Shown piece by piece: positions 26,847 to 35,478 of a stretch of 64,000 nucleotides of DNA. Numbering within the stretch: position 1 is the stretch's first letter; each line of letters starts with the position of its first letter. The DNA comes from Paludibacter jiangxiensis (GTDB lineage: Bacteria > Bacteroidota > Bacteroidia > Bacteroidales > Paludibacteraceae). The position numbers and the translations under genes are program-made. Below the pieces are notes generated by a model. That model was not told the origin of the DNA. It did no database searches and saw only the letters and a program-made list of their open reading frames with translations. The stretch is from positions 23,045-87,044 of the forward strand of contig CAMDGD010000003.1 of NCBI GenBank assembly GCA_945897785.1, in the 5' to 3' direction.

Positions 26847-28076
26847 ATGACACAAGAAATTTTAGAAGTAGTCAGAGGTATAGATACCATGTGGCTATTA
26901 ATAGCAGGATTCTTAGTAATGTTTATGCAAGCCGGATTTGCATTGGTCGAAGCAGGTTTTACACGATCAAAAAATACAGCTAACATTCTTATGAAAAACT
27001 TAATGGACTTTGCCATCGGATCCTTATTGTATTGGTTTATCGGTTTTGGAATAATGTATGGTTGGAGTTTCACTCCATTTTCAGGAGGAAACGAAGCTTT
27101 AACTGCGTTTGGTGAAGGATACAACTATCCTGGATATGCCGATTTGTTTTTCCAAACCGTATTCTGTGCAACTGCAGCAACCATAGTATCAGGTGCAATG
27201 GCAGAACGCACTGAGTTTAAAGCTTACTTGATTTTCACAGTTATTATTTCGGTTATTATCTATCCAATTTCCGGTCATTGGACTTGGGGTGGCGGATGGT
27301 TAAAGGAAATGGGATTTCATGATTTTGCAGGCTCTTCTATCGTACACTCTGTTGGTGGCTGGGTAGGTTTAGCCGGTGCTGCAATCATTGGCCCTCGTAT
27401 TGGTAAATACGGAAAAGACGGAAAAGCAAAAGCAATTCCAGGTCACAACTTACTATTAGGAGCCTTAGGTGTGTTTATTCTTTGGTTTGGATGGTTTGGT
27501 TTCAACCCCGGCTCTCAATTAGCTGCATCAGGAACAGACAACGCTATAGCAATTGGTCACATTGCAGTTACAACTAACTTAGCTGCCGCAGCAGGTGCCG
27601 TTACAGCAATGATCGTAGCTTGGTTCCGCTATAAGAGACCTGTATTATCGATTTCATTGAACGGTGCATTAGCCGGTCTTGTAGCAATCACAGCCGGTTG
27701 TGATGCTGTTGATCCTGAAGGTGCAGTTATCATTGGTATTGTAGCCGGTTTTGTATTACCGTTTGCAGTTGAATTCTTTGATAAAATATTGAAAGTAGAT
27801 GACCCTGTAGGCGCTATCTCTGTACACGGTGTAAGTGGTGCATTAGGAACATTAGCTGTAGGTTTATTCTCTACATCTGAAGGATTATTCTACGGACATG
27901 GGGCTCATTTACTTGGCGTACAAGCAATTGGTGTACTTGCTTTCTTTGCTTGGGCTTTTGGTACCGGTTTAATACTATTTTTCATATTGAAAAAAGCAGG
28001 CATACTTCGCGTATCTAAAGTAATTGAAGAAGAAGGCTTGGATGTTTACGAACACGGAGAAACTGCTTTCAATTAA
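26847..28076 (+). CDS. amtB: Ammonium transporter Amt (first copy)
   Basis: 409 aa with about eleven transmembrane helices and no signal peptide. Conserved Amt elements are the early QAGFALVEAGFTRSKN, FAGSSIVHSVGGWVGLAGA with the first pore His, FGWFGFNPGSQL, and VHGVSGALGT with the second pore His. It conducts ammonium inward under nitrogen limitation and should be blocked by GlnK1 encoded 24 bp upstream. It is followed by a strong terminator, separating it from the second glnK-amtB pair. Confidence 0.95.
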   Translation: MTQEILEVVRGIDTMWLLIAGFLVMFMQAGFALVEAGFTRSKNTANILMKNLMDFAIGSLLYWFIGFGIMYGWSFTPFSGGNEALTAFGEGYNYPGYADLFFQTVFCATAATIVSGAMAERTEFKAYLIFTVIISVIIYPISGHWTWGGGWLKEMGFHDFAGSSIVHSVGGWVGLAGAAIIGPRIGKYGKDGKAKAIPGHNLLLGALGVFILWFGWFGFNPGSQLAASGTDNAIAIGHIAVTTNLAAAAGAVTAMIVAWFRYKRPVLSISLNGALAGLVAITAGCDAVDPEGAVIIGIVAGFVLPFAVEFFDKILKVDDPVGAISVHGVSGALGTLAVGLFSTSEGLFYGHGAHLLGVQAIGVLAFFAWAFGTGLILFFILKKAGILRVSKVIEEEGLDVYEHGETAFN

Positions 28077-28101
28077 TCACAGATCTTATAATCCTTTTAT
28101 T

Positions 28102-28137
28102 AAGGGGATGGTTGCATGGCAACCATCCCCTTTTTTA
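28102..28137 (+). terminator. Terminator after amtB1
   Basis: A 14-bp perfect stem (28102-28115 with 28119-28132) with a 3-nt loop runs into a T stretch, 25 bp after the amtB1 stop codon. Confidence 0.92.
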
Positions 28138-28313
28138 TATCCAGAATAGATACCTGGACAATAGATCAAAGAACAAAGAGTAAAAACAAAAGACAAGTTT
28201 TATATTATACACTTCTTTTGTCTTAATATTATTATTTTTGTCATTTAAAAATCAATTTTAATTACTTTATGTTATATTTATAATGATTTTACTATTATTT
28301 TGATGTATATATT
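28138..28313. other. Spacer between the two glnK-amtB pairs
   Basis: With the flanking terminator and promoter, the gap between amtB1 and glnK2 is about 320 bp. It contains sequence related to the CAAAGACAAAAGA-type intergenic repeat (about 28160-28190, opposite orientation), an isolated -7 box TATTTTTG (28233-28240), and an ATTTTGATG motif near 28297 similar to the dapF upstream repeats. No gene is seen. Confidence 0.5.
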
Positions 28314-28343
28314 TTGTTTTTTTAAACACTATGCTTATTTTTG
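28314..28343 (+). promoter_or_regulatory. Promoter of glnK2-amtB2
   Basis: TTG (28314-28316, within TTTTG), a 19-nt spacer and TATTTTTG (28336-28343) match both boxes of the Bacteroidota consensus. This is the best promoter in the window. The start codon is 53 bp downstream. Confidence 0.8.
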
Positions 28344-28395
28344 TAGCGTATTAAAAAAAACACATCTATTACAAACCATAAAAATCAAAGATCAA

Positions 28396-28740
28396 ATGAA
28401 AAAAATCGAAGCAGTTATTCGAGTATCTAAGTTCGAAGAGGTAAAGCAAGCGCTTTACGATGTGGATATTCAATGGTTTTCCTACTGGGACATTACCGGA
28501 TTAGGAAGAAGTACAGAAGATCAGATCGTACGGGGACAAGTTTTTCAATCTAGCTATATTCAACGGCGTATGCTCTCCGTTGTTGTACGCGATCAGAATG
28601 CAGAAAAAACAATCAAAGCCATTATGAATGCAGCACGAACAGGAGAAGCCGGCGACGGGAAAGTTTTTGTGTCGGATATAGAAAACTCCTACCGCATACG
28701 CAATGCAGATGAAGGACCGGAAGCGCTTTATATAAAATAA
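28396..28740 (+). CDS. glnK: P-II nitrogen regulatory protein, T-loop variant (GlnK2)
   Basis: 114 aa from the ATG at 28396. The frame is open upstream to 28300, but that extension covers the promoter and is not P-II-like. The B-loop TGEAGDGKVF and core match GlnK1. The T-loop reads STEDQIVRGQVFQSS: Val45 and Phe50 replace both tyrosines of GlnK1, so uridylylation at the Tyr51 position is impossible. Regulation by ligand binding alone is the likely mode. It lies 27 bp before amtB2. Confidence 0.92.
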   Translation: MKKIEAVIRVSKFEEVKQALYDVDIQWFSYWDITGLGRSTEDQIVRGQVFQSSYIQRRMLSVVVRDQNAEKTIKAIMNAARTGEAGDGKVFVSDIENSYRIRNADEGPEALYIK

Positions 28741-28767
28741 CCCTTTTAAAAGAAAAATCGAAAAATC

Positions 28768-30135
28768 ATGAAAAAATATATCATATCACTCCTTGCCTTA
28801 TTAAGCTTTTTCAGCTTACCGGCTCTTGCTACAGAAACAACTGTCACCCCTACAATCAACACAGGAGATACCGCTTGGATGATTGTAGCCATTGCCTTTG
28901 TACTTATGATGTCTATTCCGGGACTAGCCTTGTTTTACGGCGGATTGGTTCGTAGAAAAAATATTCTTAGCGTATTTATGCAAGTATTTATCTTGGTTGC
29001 CGCTATTAGTGTTCAATGGGTAGTATTTGGATACAGCAACGCTTTTGGAACCAACTCAATTGAAGCATTAAGGCCATTTATTGGTGGATTTGATTGGGCG
29101 TTTTTAAAAGGCATCGGCATCAATGATTTGAGTCCTTATTTTATTTCCAACTCACAATTAGCTGCTGATGGTAGTGATATTGGCACTATTCCCCACATTA
29201 TCTTTATCATGTTTCAATGTATGTTTGCCGTTATTACTCCGGCATTAATTATTGGTGCTTTTGCCGAAAGAATCAAATTCAAAGGCTTTTTAGTGCTTAG
29301 CATTTTGTGGGCAATAATAGTTTACAACCCTGTTGCACATTGGGTATGGTCGGCCGACGGTTGGTTATTAGCATTAGGAGCACTCGATTTTGCCGGCGGA
29401 GCCGTTGTTCACATAAACGCAGGTATTGCCGCCTTAGTAATTGCCATTATGTTGGGCAAAAGAAGAGATTATAAAGGACATGCGCTACCTCCACACAATA
29501 TTCCGTTTGTAGCTATTGGCGCGGCGTTACTTTGGGTAGGCTGGTTTGGCTTTAATGCAGGTAGCGGTTTAGCGGCAGATGGATTAGCAGCAAATGCCTT
29601 AATGGTAACGCATATTGCAGCTGCCAGCGCAGCCTTTGTTTGGGCAATACTTGATTGGATTGTTGGAAAGAAACCAACCCTGGTAGGAATTTCAACCGGA
29701 GCCGTTGGTGGATTAGTAGCCATTACTCCGGCCGCCGGATTTGTTGATGTAACCGGTGCTTTAGCCATAGGAATTCTAGTATCCTTAGTGTGTTTCTTTA
29801 TGGTTGCTACAATTAAACCAAAACTTGGATACGACGATTCGCTCGATGCATTTGGAGTACACGGTATTGGTGGAGTTGTTGGAGCTTTAGCCGTTGGTTT
29901 TTTAGCCAACCCAAGCATACAAGAATCATATAGCGGAGCATTTTACGGAAACTGGAATCAGGTAGGCATACAAATATTATCCGTTTTAGCAGTAGCAGCT
30001 TATTCCGCCATCATGACCTTCATCTTATTTAAAATTACCGATAAATTTATAGGTGTACGAGCAAGCGATAAAGATGAAGCTGTGGGTCTAGATGAAACCA
30101 TGCACCACGAAACAGCATATACCGTCTTTGATTAA
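28768..30135 (+). CDS. amtB: Ammonium transporter Amt (second copy) with signal peptide
   Basis: 455 aa. Unlike the first Amt, it begins with a cleavable signal peptide (MKKYIISLLALLSFFSLPALA) followed by eleven helices, as in many Amt proteins. Pore histidines appear in DFAGGAVVHINAG and GVHGIGGVVGAL, with MFAVITPALIIGAFAERIKFKGF and WVGWFGFNAGSGLAADG between. It pairs with GlnK2 27 bp upstream. Having both Amt types each with its own P-II suggests different affinity or regulation. Confidence 0.95.
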   Translation: MKKYIISLLALLSFFSLPALATETTVTPTINTGDTAWMIVAIAFVLMMSIPGLALFYGGLVRRKNILSVFMQVFILVAAISVQWVVFGYSNAFGTNSIEALRPFIGGFDWAFLKGIGINDLSPYFISNSQLAADGSDIGTIPHIIFIMFQCMFAVITPALIIGAFAERIKFKGFLVLSILWAIIVYNPVAHWVWSADGWLLALGALDFAGGAVVHINAGIAALVIAIMLGKRRDYKGHALPPHNIPFVAIGAALLWVGWFGFNAGSGLAADGLAANALMVTHIAAASAAFVWAILDWIVGKKPTLVGISTGAVGGLVAITPAAGFVDVTGALAIGILVSLVCFFMVATIKPKLGYDDSLDAFGVHGIGGVVGALAVGFLANPSIQESYSGAFYGNWNQVGIQILSVLAVAAYSAIMTFILFKITDKFIGVRASDKDEAVGLDETMHHETAYTVFD

Positions 30136-30197
30136 ACAGACACTATATTTTATCCTGAAATAATAATTCAGGGTTATATAAAATACGTAATTCCCTA

Positions 30198-30229
30198 ACA
30201 GTAGTAAACTAGTTTACTACTGTTTTTTT
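30198..30229 (+). terminator. Terminator after amtB2
   Basis: A perfect 26-bp palindrome (30198-30223) built on ACAGTAGTAAACT and its complement runs into seven T. Confidence 0.9.
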
Positions 30230-30681
30230 ATAGCCAAAATAATAAATAGCACATTAGTAATAAAGCGCAAACTTAGTATATGGCTAAATCCAAAAACACA
30301 AAAACCATCTGTTCATCCGATAAAATTTGACAGAAGTTACTAAAAAAATATTGCATTATTTTACATTGTTTGTATAGTAAATCTGCATTAGTCTATTTAC
30401 AAAAACTAAAAAAAAACAGAAAAACAGCGCCTATACCATATCACTTTTCGCAAATAACACATAAAAAATTTACTTTTTGTCGTATTAATAAATTTAAACA
30501 ATCTTTTTGCTATCTTTTTTATTTAAAAATGAACACTTTTTTTTATCTTTGTGGCTGTATAGTGGTACAGGGGCATTTTCTTACATATTGAAAACTTGCA
30601 GTCTTATTCCATGTAACTAATTCTTTTAGTTACAATGATGCATATGCATTATCAAAAATGATTATGTCTTCTTTACTTAAA
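30230..30681. other. Long AT-rich spacer and upstream part of the gltB leader
   Basis: No gene. It contains a -7 box at 30544-30551, after which the presumed transcript begins with GGTACAG (30564-30570), repeated at 30684-30690, then a hairpin TGTAACTAA/TTAGTTACA (about 30614-30637) and a 12-bp palindrome ATGCATATGCAT (about 30643-30654). A 73-codon frame (30370-30591) runs across the promoter and is not protein-like. Confidence 0.55.
30544..30551 (+). promoter_or_regulatory. -7 box for the gltB leader transcript
   Basis: TATCTTTG is an exact TAnnTTTG match about 350 bp before gltB, implying a leader of roughly 345 nt. No clear -33 TTG is found. Confidence 0.5.
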
Positions 30682-30857
30682 AAGGTACAGTAGTTTTCTC
30701 AACATTTTAAATCAACAACAAGAGCTTTTTTCTTACATAAGATTCAAAGTTGTTACTAACTACATGCCCCACCTTATACAGTTGCAGTGATGCAATATGT
30801 ATAAAAGGTCTCCTCTAACAATACTTAGAGGAGATTGGTGGGGAGTTACTGTACCTT
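30682..30857 (+). ncRNA. Structured leader RNA of gltBD (candidate cis-regulatory RNA)
   Basis: A closing stem of 11 bp pairs 30682-30692 with 30847-30857. Inside it are a hairpin AACAAC/GTTGTT (30714-30719 with 30749-30754) and a 7-bp stem CCCCACC/GGTGGGG (30767-30773 with 30837-30843). That stem encloses two further hairpins: 30774-30804 (TTATAC/GTATAA, then TTGCA/TGCAA closed by a GTGA loop of GNRA type) and 30809-30834 (10-bp perfect TCTCCTCTAA/TTAGAGGAGA). This makes a three-way junction within a multibranch. It ends 42 nt before the gltB start. I cannot match it to a known riboswitch class; the ligand and regulatory direction are unknown. Confidence 0.65.
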
Positions 30858-30899
30858 GAAAATTATTTAATATTAAAACTAAAAATAGGGGGCTAATCT

Positions 30900-33800
30900 A
30901 TGTATTTAAGGAATGCTCAGGGACTATATAATCCCGAGAACGAACACGACGCATGTGGAGTTGGTTTAGTTGTACAAATCAACGGGAAAAGATCGCATAG
31001 TATTGTAGAGCGAGGATTGCAAGTATTAGAAAATATGGAACACCGTGGCGCGGAGAGTGCCGACAACAAAACTGGTGATGGTGCAGGATTAATGCTGCAA
31101 ATTCCACACGAATTTATTCTACTACAAGGTATTGCAGTACCAGAAAGAGGGTTATACGGAACAGGACTTGTTTTTCTACCAAAACAAAAAAGCCAAGCAG
31201 AAGCGTGTATAAAAATTATGCGTGAAAAAATTGAAGCTGAAGGATTAATGCTTACAGCTGTTCGTGACGTGCCTGTAAATAGCGATATTTTAGGTGAAAT
31301 TTCGCTCTCTAACGAACCTCAAATAAAACAAATATTTGTTACGGGAGGTTCTGACCAAAAACAATTAGAACTAAAATTATATCTTGTTCGCAAAAAAATA
31401 GAGAAAACAGTTACTCAATCAACTATATCAGAGAAGAATAGTTTTTATATTGTAAGTCTTTCTACACAAAGAATAGTGTACAAAGGAATGCTTACTTCCG
31501 AACAATTAAGACATTATTTCCCAGACTTAACAGACAGTCGCTTAACTAGTGCCATCGCATTGGTTCATTCTCGTTTCAGCACCAACACTATGCCTACATG
31601 GCCATTGGCTCAACCTTTTAGATTATTGGGGCATAATGGAGAAATTAACACCATCAAAGGAAACCGCTTTTGGATGGAAGCCCGAGAAAGCGTATTAAAA
31701 TCAGAGCAACTGGGTGACCTAAAGGAAATTTTCCCAATTATACAACCAGAAATGAGTGACTCGGCATCTTTTGACAATGCCTTAGAATTTTTGGTAATGT
31801 CAGGAAAATCATTACCTCATGCTATTGCTATGATGGTTCCTGAAAGCTGGAACGACAAAAATCCAATATCCAGTGATTTAAAAGCTTTCTACGAATACCA
31901 CAGTATCTTTATGGAACCATGGGACGGACCGGCAACTTTGTTGTTTACAGATGGTCGTTACTGTGGAGGAACTTTAGACCGGAATGGCTTGCGTCCGGCT
32001 CGTTATCTAATTACAAAAGACGATATCATGATTGTAGCTTCTGAAACCGGAGTGCAAAATATTGATATAAATAACATTAAAGAAAAAGGCCGTTTAAGTC
32101 CGGGTAAAATGTTGATGGTAGATACAGAAACCGGACAAGTAATGTACGACCCTGAGCTTAAGAAAAATCTTGCAAAAGCTTTTCCTTATAAAGAATGGTT
32201 GAATGATAACCGTATTGATATTAGCAATATATCATCCGGTAGGTCTGTAAAGAATGGAATATCTAACTACCATTCAATGTTGCAAACATTTGGTTATTCT
32301 AAAGAAGATGCCGAAGTGTTGATTTTACCCATGGCAAAAGACGGGCAAGAACCAACAAATTCTATGGGAAACGATGCTTCTCTTGCGGTTTTCTCTGATA
32401 AACCACAGTTGCTTTTTAACTATTTCCGCCAGCTCTTTGCTCAAGTAACAAATCCACCTATTGACCCAATTCGTGAAGAATTAGTGATGTCATTAACCGG
32501 ATATATTGGTTCTTTGCATAAAAACATGCTAGATGCCATACCCGAACATTGTAAAGTTGTTAAAACAAAAAATCCTGTTATAACAAATAAGGAGTTTGAT
32601 CTTATAATTAACCTCAGATATAAAGGCTTTACTACAGAAGTATTGCCTATGGTTTTTCCTGTCAAAGATGGTAAAGATGGCATGGAAAAATCCTTAAAAG
32701 AATTATGTTTGCAAGCAGAGAAGGCTGTTGATGCTGGCAAAAACTACATCGTTTTAAGTGATAAAAATGTAAATAAAGACATGGCTCCTATCCCATCTTT
32801 ATTAGCCGTTTCTGCAGTACACCACTATCTAATTGATAAAAGGAAAAGAATGCAAATAGATTTAGTGGTAGAATCTGGAGAACCACGGGAAATTATGCAC
32901 TTTGCTTTATTATTTGGGTACGGAGCAAATGTTATAAATCCCTATTTAGCATTTTCAATAATAGAAAATCAAATTGCAAAAAATAACCTGAATTTAGACT
33001 TTGATACAGCAGAGAAGCATTTCATAAAAGCTATTAATAAAGGCTTATTAAAAGTTTTATCTAAAATGGGGATTTCTACTTTACGGTCTTACAGAGGAGC
33101 TCAGATTTTCGAAGCTGTCGGCCTAAACTCAAGCATTTTAAGTAAATATTTCAAGGGCACCACATCTAAAATTGAAGGTGCTGATTTAAGTGACATTGCA
33201 AATGATGTAATCAAAAATCACAAAAAAGGATTCTTTTCTGAAGAATTACCTGATGCGTTAACTGAAAATAATGGTATTTATAATTTCCGAAAAACCGGAG
33301 AGAAACACTCTTGGAGTCCTGAAGTAATTGCTAAACTACAAATTGCAACCAAAACAGGCAACTACCAAATTTTTAAAGAATTCTCTAAATTGGTAGATGA
33401 AAACCCCGGGAAGATTTTCCTTCGTGATTTCCTAGATTACAAACGAAATCCTATTAACATTTCTGAAGTAGAACCCGTAAGTGAAATAACAAAAAGATTT
33501 GTTACTGGAGCAATGTCATACGGTTCTATCAGTGCTGATGCTCATGAAGCAATGGCTATTGCCATGAATAAGCTAGGAGGGAAATCTAACACAGGAGAAG
33601 GAGGAGAAGACCCTGAACGATTCAAAAAACGCCCTGACGGGACAAGTGCTCGCTCAGCCATAAAACAAGTGGCATCTGGTCGTTTTGGTGTTACAACTGA
33701 ATATTTAGTAAATGCCGATGAATTACAAATAAAAATTGCACAAGGAGCAAAACCAGGTGAAGGAGGTCAGTTACCCGGATATAAAGTAGATGAGATTATT

Positions 33801-35405
33801 GCAAAAACCCGTCACTCAATTCCAGGAATTTCATTAATTTCTCCACCACCCCATCACGATATTTATTCTATAGAAGACTTAGCACAATTGATTTTTGATT
33901 TAAAAAATGTCAATCCCAAAGCTCGGGTTACGGTTAAATTAGTTTCCGAAAGTGGTGTTGGAACAGTAGCCGCTGGAGTAGCAAAAGCAAAAGCAGATAT
34001 GATTCTTATCTCCGGATGCGAAGGGGGTACTGGAGCTAGTCCGTCAAGTTCAATTAAACATGCAGGGCTTCCGTTAGAAATTGGGTTAGCAGAAACCCAA
34101 CAAACATTAGTTATGAACAACCTGCGTGGTCAAGTTCGTTTACAAGCAGATGGTCAGCTTAAAACTGGCAAAGACATCATTATTTCTGCCCTTATGGGAG
34201 CTGAAGAATATGGTTTTGCTACATCGGCATTAATCGTTTTAGGATGTGTCATGATGCGTAAATGCCATGTAAATACTTGTCCACGTGGAGTAGCAACTCA
34301 AGACCCTGAATTAAGAAAAAGGTTTATTGGTCGCTACGAATACTTAATCAACTACTTCACGTTTTTAGCAGAAGAAGTTCGTGAACATTTAGCTGCGTTA
34401 GGGTATAAAAACCTTGATGAAATTATTGGCCGTACCGACTTAATCGAATATATTCCAGAAGGGTATAATGAAAAAGTTAAAAAACTAGACTTTTCAAAAT
34501 TATTATTTATCCCTGCAGAAGCAAAGAAAAATGCGCTGAGAAATGTAAAAAAACAATTACACCGTATTGACGATGTAATTGACAGAAGTTTAATTGAAGA
34601 AGCCAAAGTTGCTATTGAAAATGGCTTGTCCGTTTCTTTAAACCGCGACATAAAAAACACCGACCGAACAGTTGGAGCTATGTTATCTGGAGAGATTGCG
34701 TTGCGCTATGGATACGCCGGCTTACCGGAAGATACGATAAAATGTTCTTTTAAAGGTTCGGCTGGTCAAAGCTTCGGAGCTTTTTTAGCTAAGGGAATTA
34801 GCTTTCGTTTAGAAGGAGATGCAAACGACTATTTAGGAAAAGGATTATCTGGTGGAAAAATTACCGTTGTTCCTCCAATAGGATACGACTTTAAACCGGA
34901 AAACAATATTATTGTAGGAAACACACTTCTTTATGGTGCAACGAGTGGTCAAGTTTTTATAAATGGTCGTGCTGGAGAACGATTTTGCGTACGTAACTCG
35001 GGAGGAGTAGCAGTTGTTGAAGGAGTTGGTGACCATTGTTGCGAATACATGACAGGCGGTCGTACGGTTGTTCTTGGTTCTACCGGAAGAAATTTTGCGG
35101 CTGGTATGAGTGGAGGTGTGGCTTATGTTTGGAATGTAAACGGCGATTTTGATTATTTCTGCAACATGGAAATGGTTGAATTATCTTTAATTGAAGACAT
35201 GAGCGATAATCGTGAGTTAAAAGAACTAATAACCGAACATTACAAATACACACAAAGCCCTCTTGCTAAGATGCTATTAGACAGCTGGGAGAATTATGTC
35301 GATCAATTTATCAAAGTAGTACCAATCGAGTATAAAAAAGTGCTTCATGCTGAAAAGATGGATGCAATAAATAAAAAAATTGCTCAAGTAAACAGAGACT
35401 ATTAA
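30900..35405 (+). CDS. gltB: Glutamate synthase, large subunit
   Basis: 1501 aa. A short propeptide precedes the class II glutaminase, whose N-terminal nucleophile is the Cys of HDACGVG (Cys19). A central domain, the FMN-binding synthase domain (VTGAMSYGSISADAHEAMA; GEGGEDPERF; SGCEGGTGASP), the iron-sulfur cysteines in CVMMRKCHVNTCPRG, and the C-terminal beta-helix with repeated G-x-x-G follow in order. It makes two glutamates from glutamine and 2-oxoglutarate. GltD follows after 73 bp. The start is preceded by AGGGGGCT, whose G run could be masked by C-rich leader segments. Confidence 0.96.
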   Translation: MYLRNAQGLYNPENEHDACGVGLVVQINGKRSHSIVERGLQVLENMEHRGAESADNKTGDGAGLMLQIPHEFILLQGIAVPERGLYGTGLVFLPKQKSQAEACIKIMREKIEAEGLMLTAVRDVPVNSDILGEISLSNEPQIKQIFVTGGSDQKQLELKLYLVRKKIEKTVTQSTISEKNSFYIVSLSTQRIVYKGMLTSEQLRHYFPDLTDSRLTSAIALVHSRFSTNTMPTWPLAQPFRLLGHNGEINTIKGNRFWMEARESVLKSEQLGDLKEIFPIIQPEMSDSASFDNALEFLVMSGKSLPHAIAMMVPESWNDKNPISSDLKAFYEYHSIFMEPWDGPATLLFTDGRYCGGTLDRNGLRPARYLITKDDIMIVASETGVQNIDINNIKEKGRLSPGKMLMVDTETGQVMYDPELKKNLAKAFPYKEWLNDNRIDISNISSGRSVKNGISNYHSMLQTFGYSKEDAEVLILPMAKDGQEPTNSMGNDASLAVFSDKPQLLFNYFRQLFAQVTNPPIDPIREELVMSLTGYIGSLHKNMLDAIPEHCKVVKTKNPVITNKEFDLIINLRYKGFTTEVLPMVFPVKDGKDGMEKSLKELCLQAEKAVDAGKNYIVLSDKNVNKDMAPIPSLLAVSAVHHYLIDKRKRMQIDLVVESGEPREIMHFALLFGYGANVINPYLAFSIIENQIAKNNLNLDFDTAEKHFIKAINKGLLKVLSKMGISTLRSYRGAQIFEAVGLNSSILSKYFKGTTSKIEGADLSDIANDVIKNHKKGFFSEELPDALTENNGIYNFRKTGEKHSWSPEVIAKLQIATKTGNYQIFKEFSKLVDENPGKIFLRDFLDYKRNPINISEVEPVSEITKRFVTGAMSYGSISADAHEAMAIAMNKLGGKSNTGEGGEDPERFKKRPDGTSARSAIKQVASGRFGVTTEYLVNADELQIKIAQGAKPGEGGQLPGYKVDEIIAKTRHSIPGISLISPPPHHDIYSIEDLAQLIFDLKNVNPKARVTVKLVSESGVGTVAAGVAKAKADMILISGCEGGTGASPSSSIKHAGLPLEIGLAETQQTLVMNNLRGQVRLQADGQLKTGKDIIISALMGAEEYGFATSALIVLGCVMMRKCHVNTCPRGVATQDPELRKRFIGRYEYLINYFTFLAEEVREHLAALGYKNLDEIIGRTDLIEYIPEGYNEKVKKLDFSKLLFIPAEAKKNALRNVKKQLHRIDDVIDRSLIEEAKVAIENGLSVSLNRDIKNTDRTVGAMLSGEIALRYGYAGLPEDTIKCSFKGSAGQSFGAFLAKGISFRLEGDANDYLGKGLSGGKITVVPPIGYDFKPENNIIVGNTLLYGATSGQVFINGRAGERFCVRNSGGVAVVEGVGDHCCEYMTGGRTVVLGSTGRNFAAGMSGGVAYVWNVNGDFDYFCNMEMVELSLIEDMSDNRELKELITEHYKYTQSPLAKMLLDSWENYVDQFIKVVPIEYKKVLHAEKMDAINKKIAQVNRDY

Positions 35406-35478
35406 TTAAGTGTAACACTAAAAATTAATAACTTTTAGAACAACGCACTAGTATATTTTTAATTGAAAACTTACAATC

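Noticed and set aside
30370..30591. A 73-codon plus-strand frame upstream of gltB.
   Set aside because: It crosses the -7 box TATCTTTG and the start of the leader RNA and has no protein-like pattern.
30682..30857. The gltB leader RNA considered as 6S RNA, SRP RNA or tmRNA.
   Set aside because: The nested three-way junction does not fit the single-hairpin 6S form, and conserved SRP and tmRNA motifs are absent. A covariance search could overturn this.
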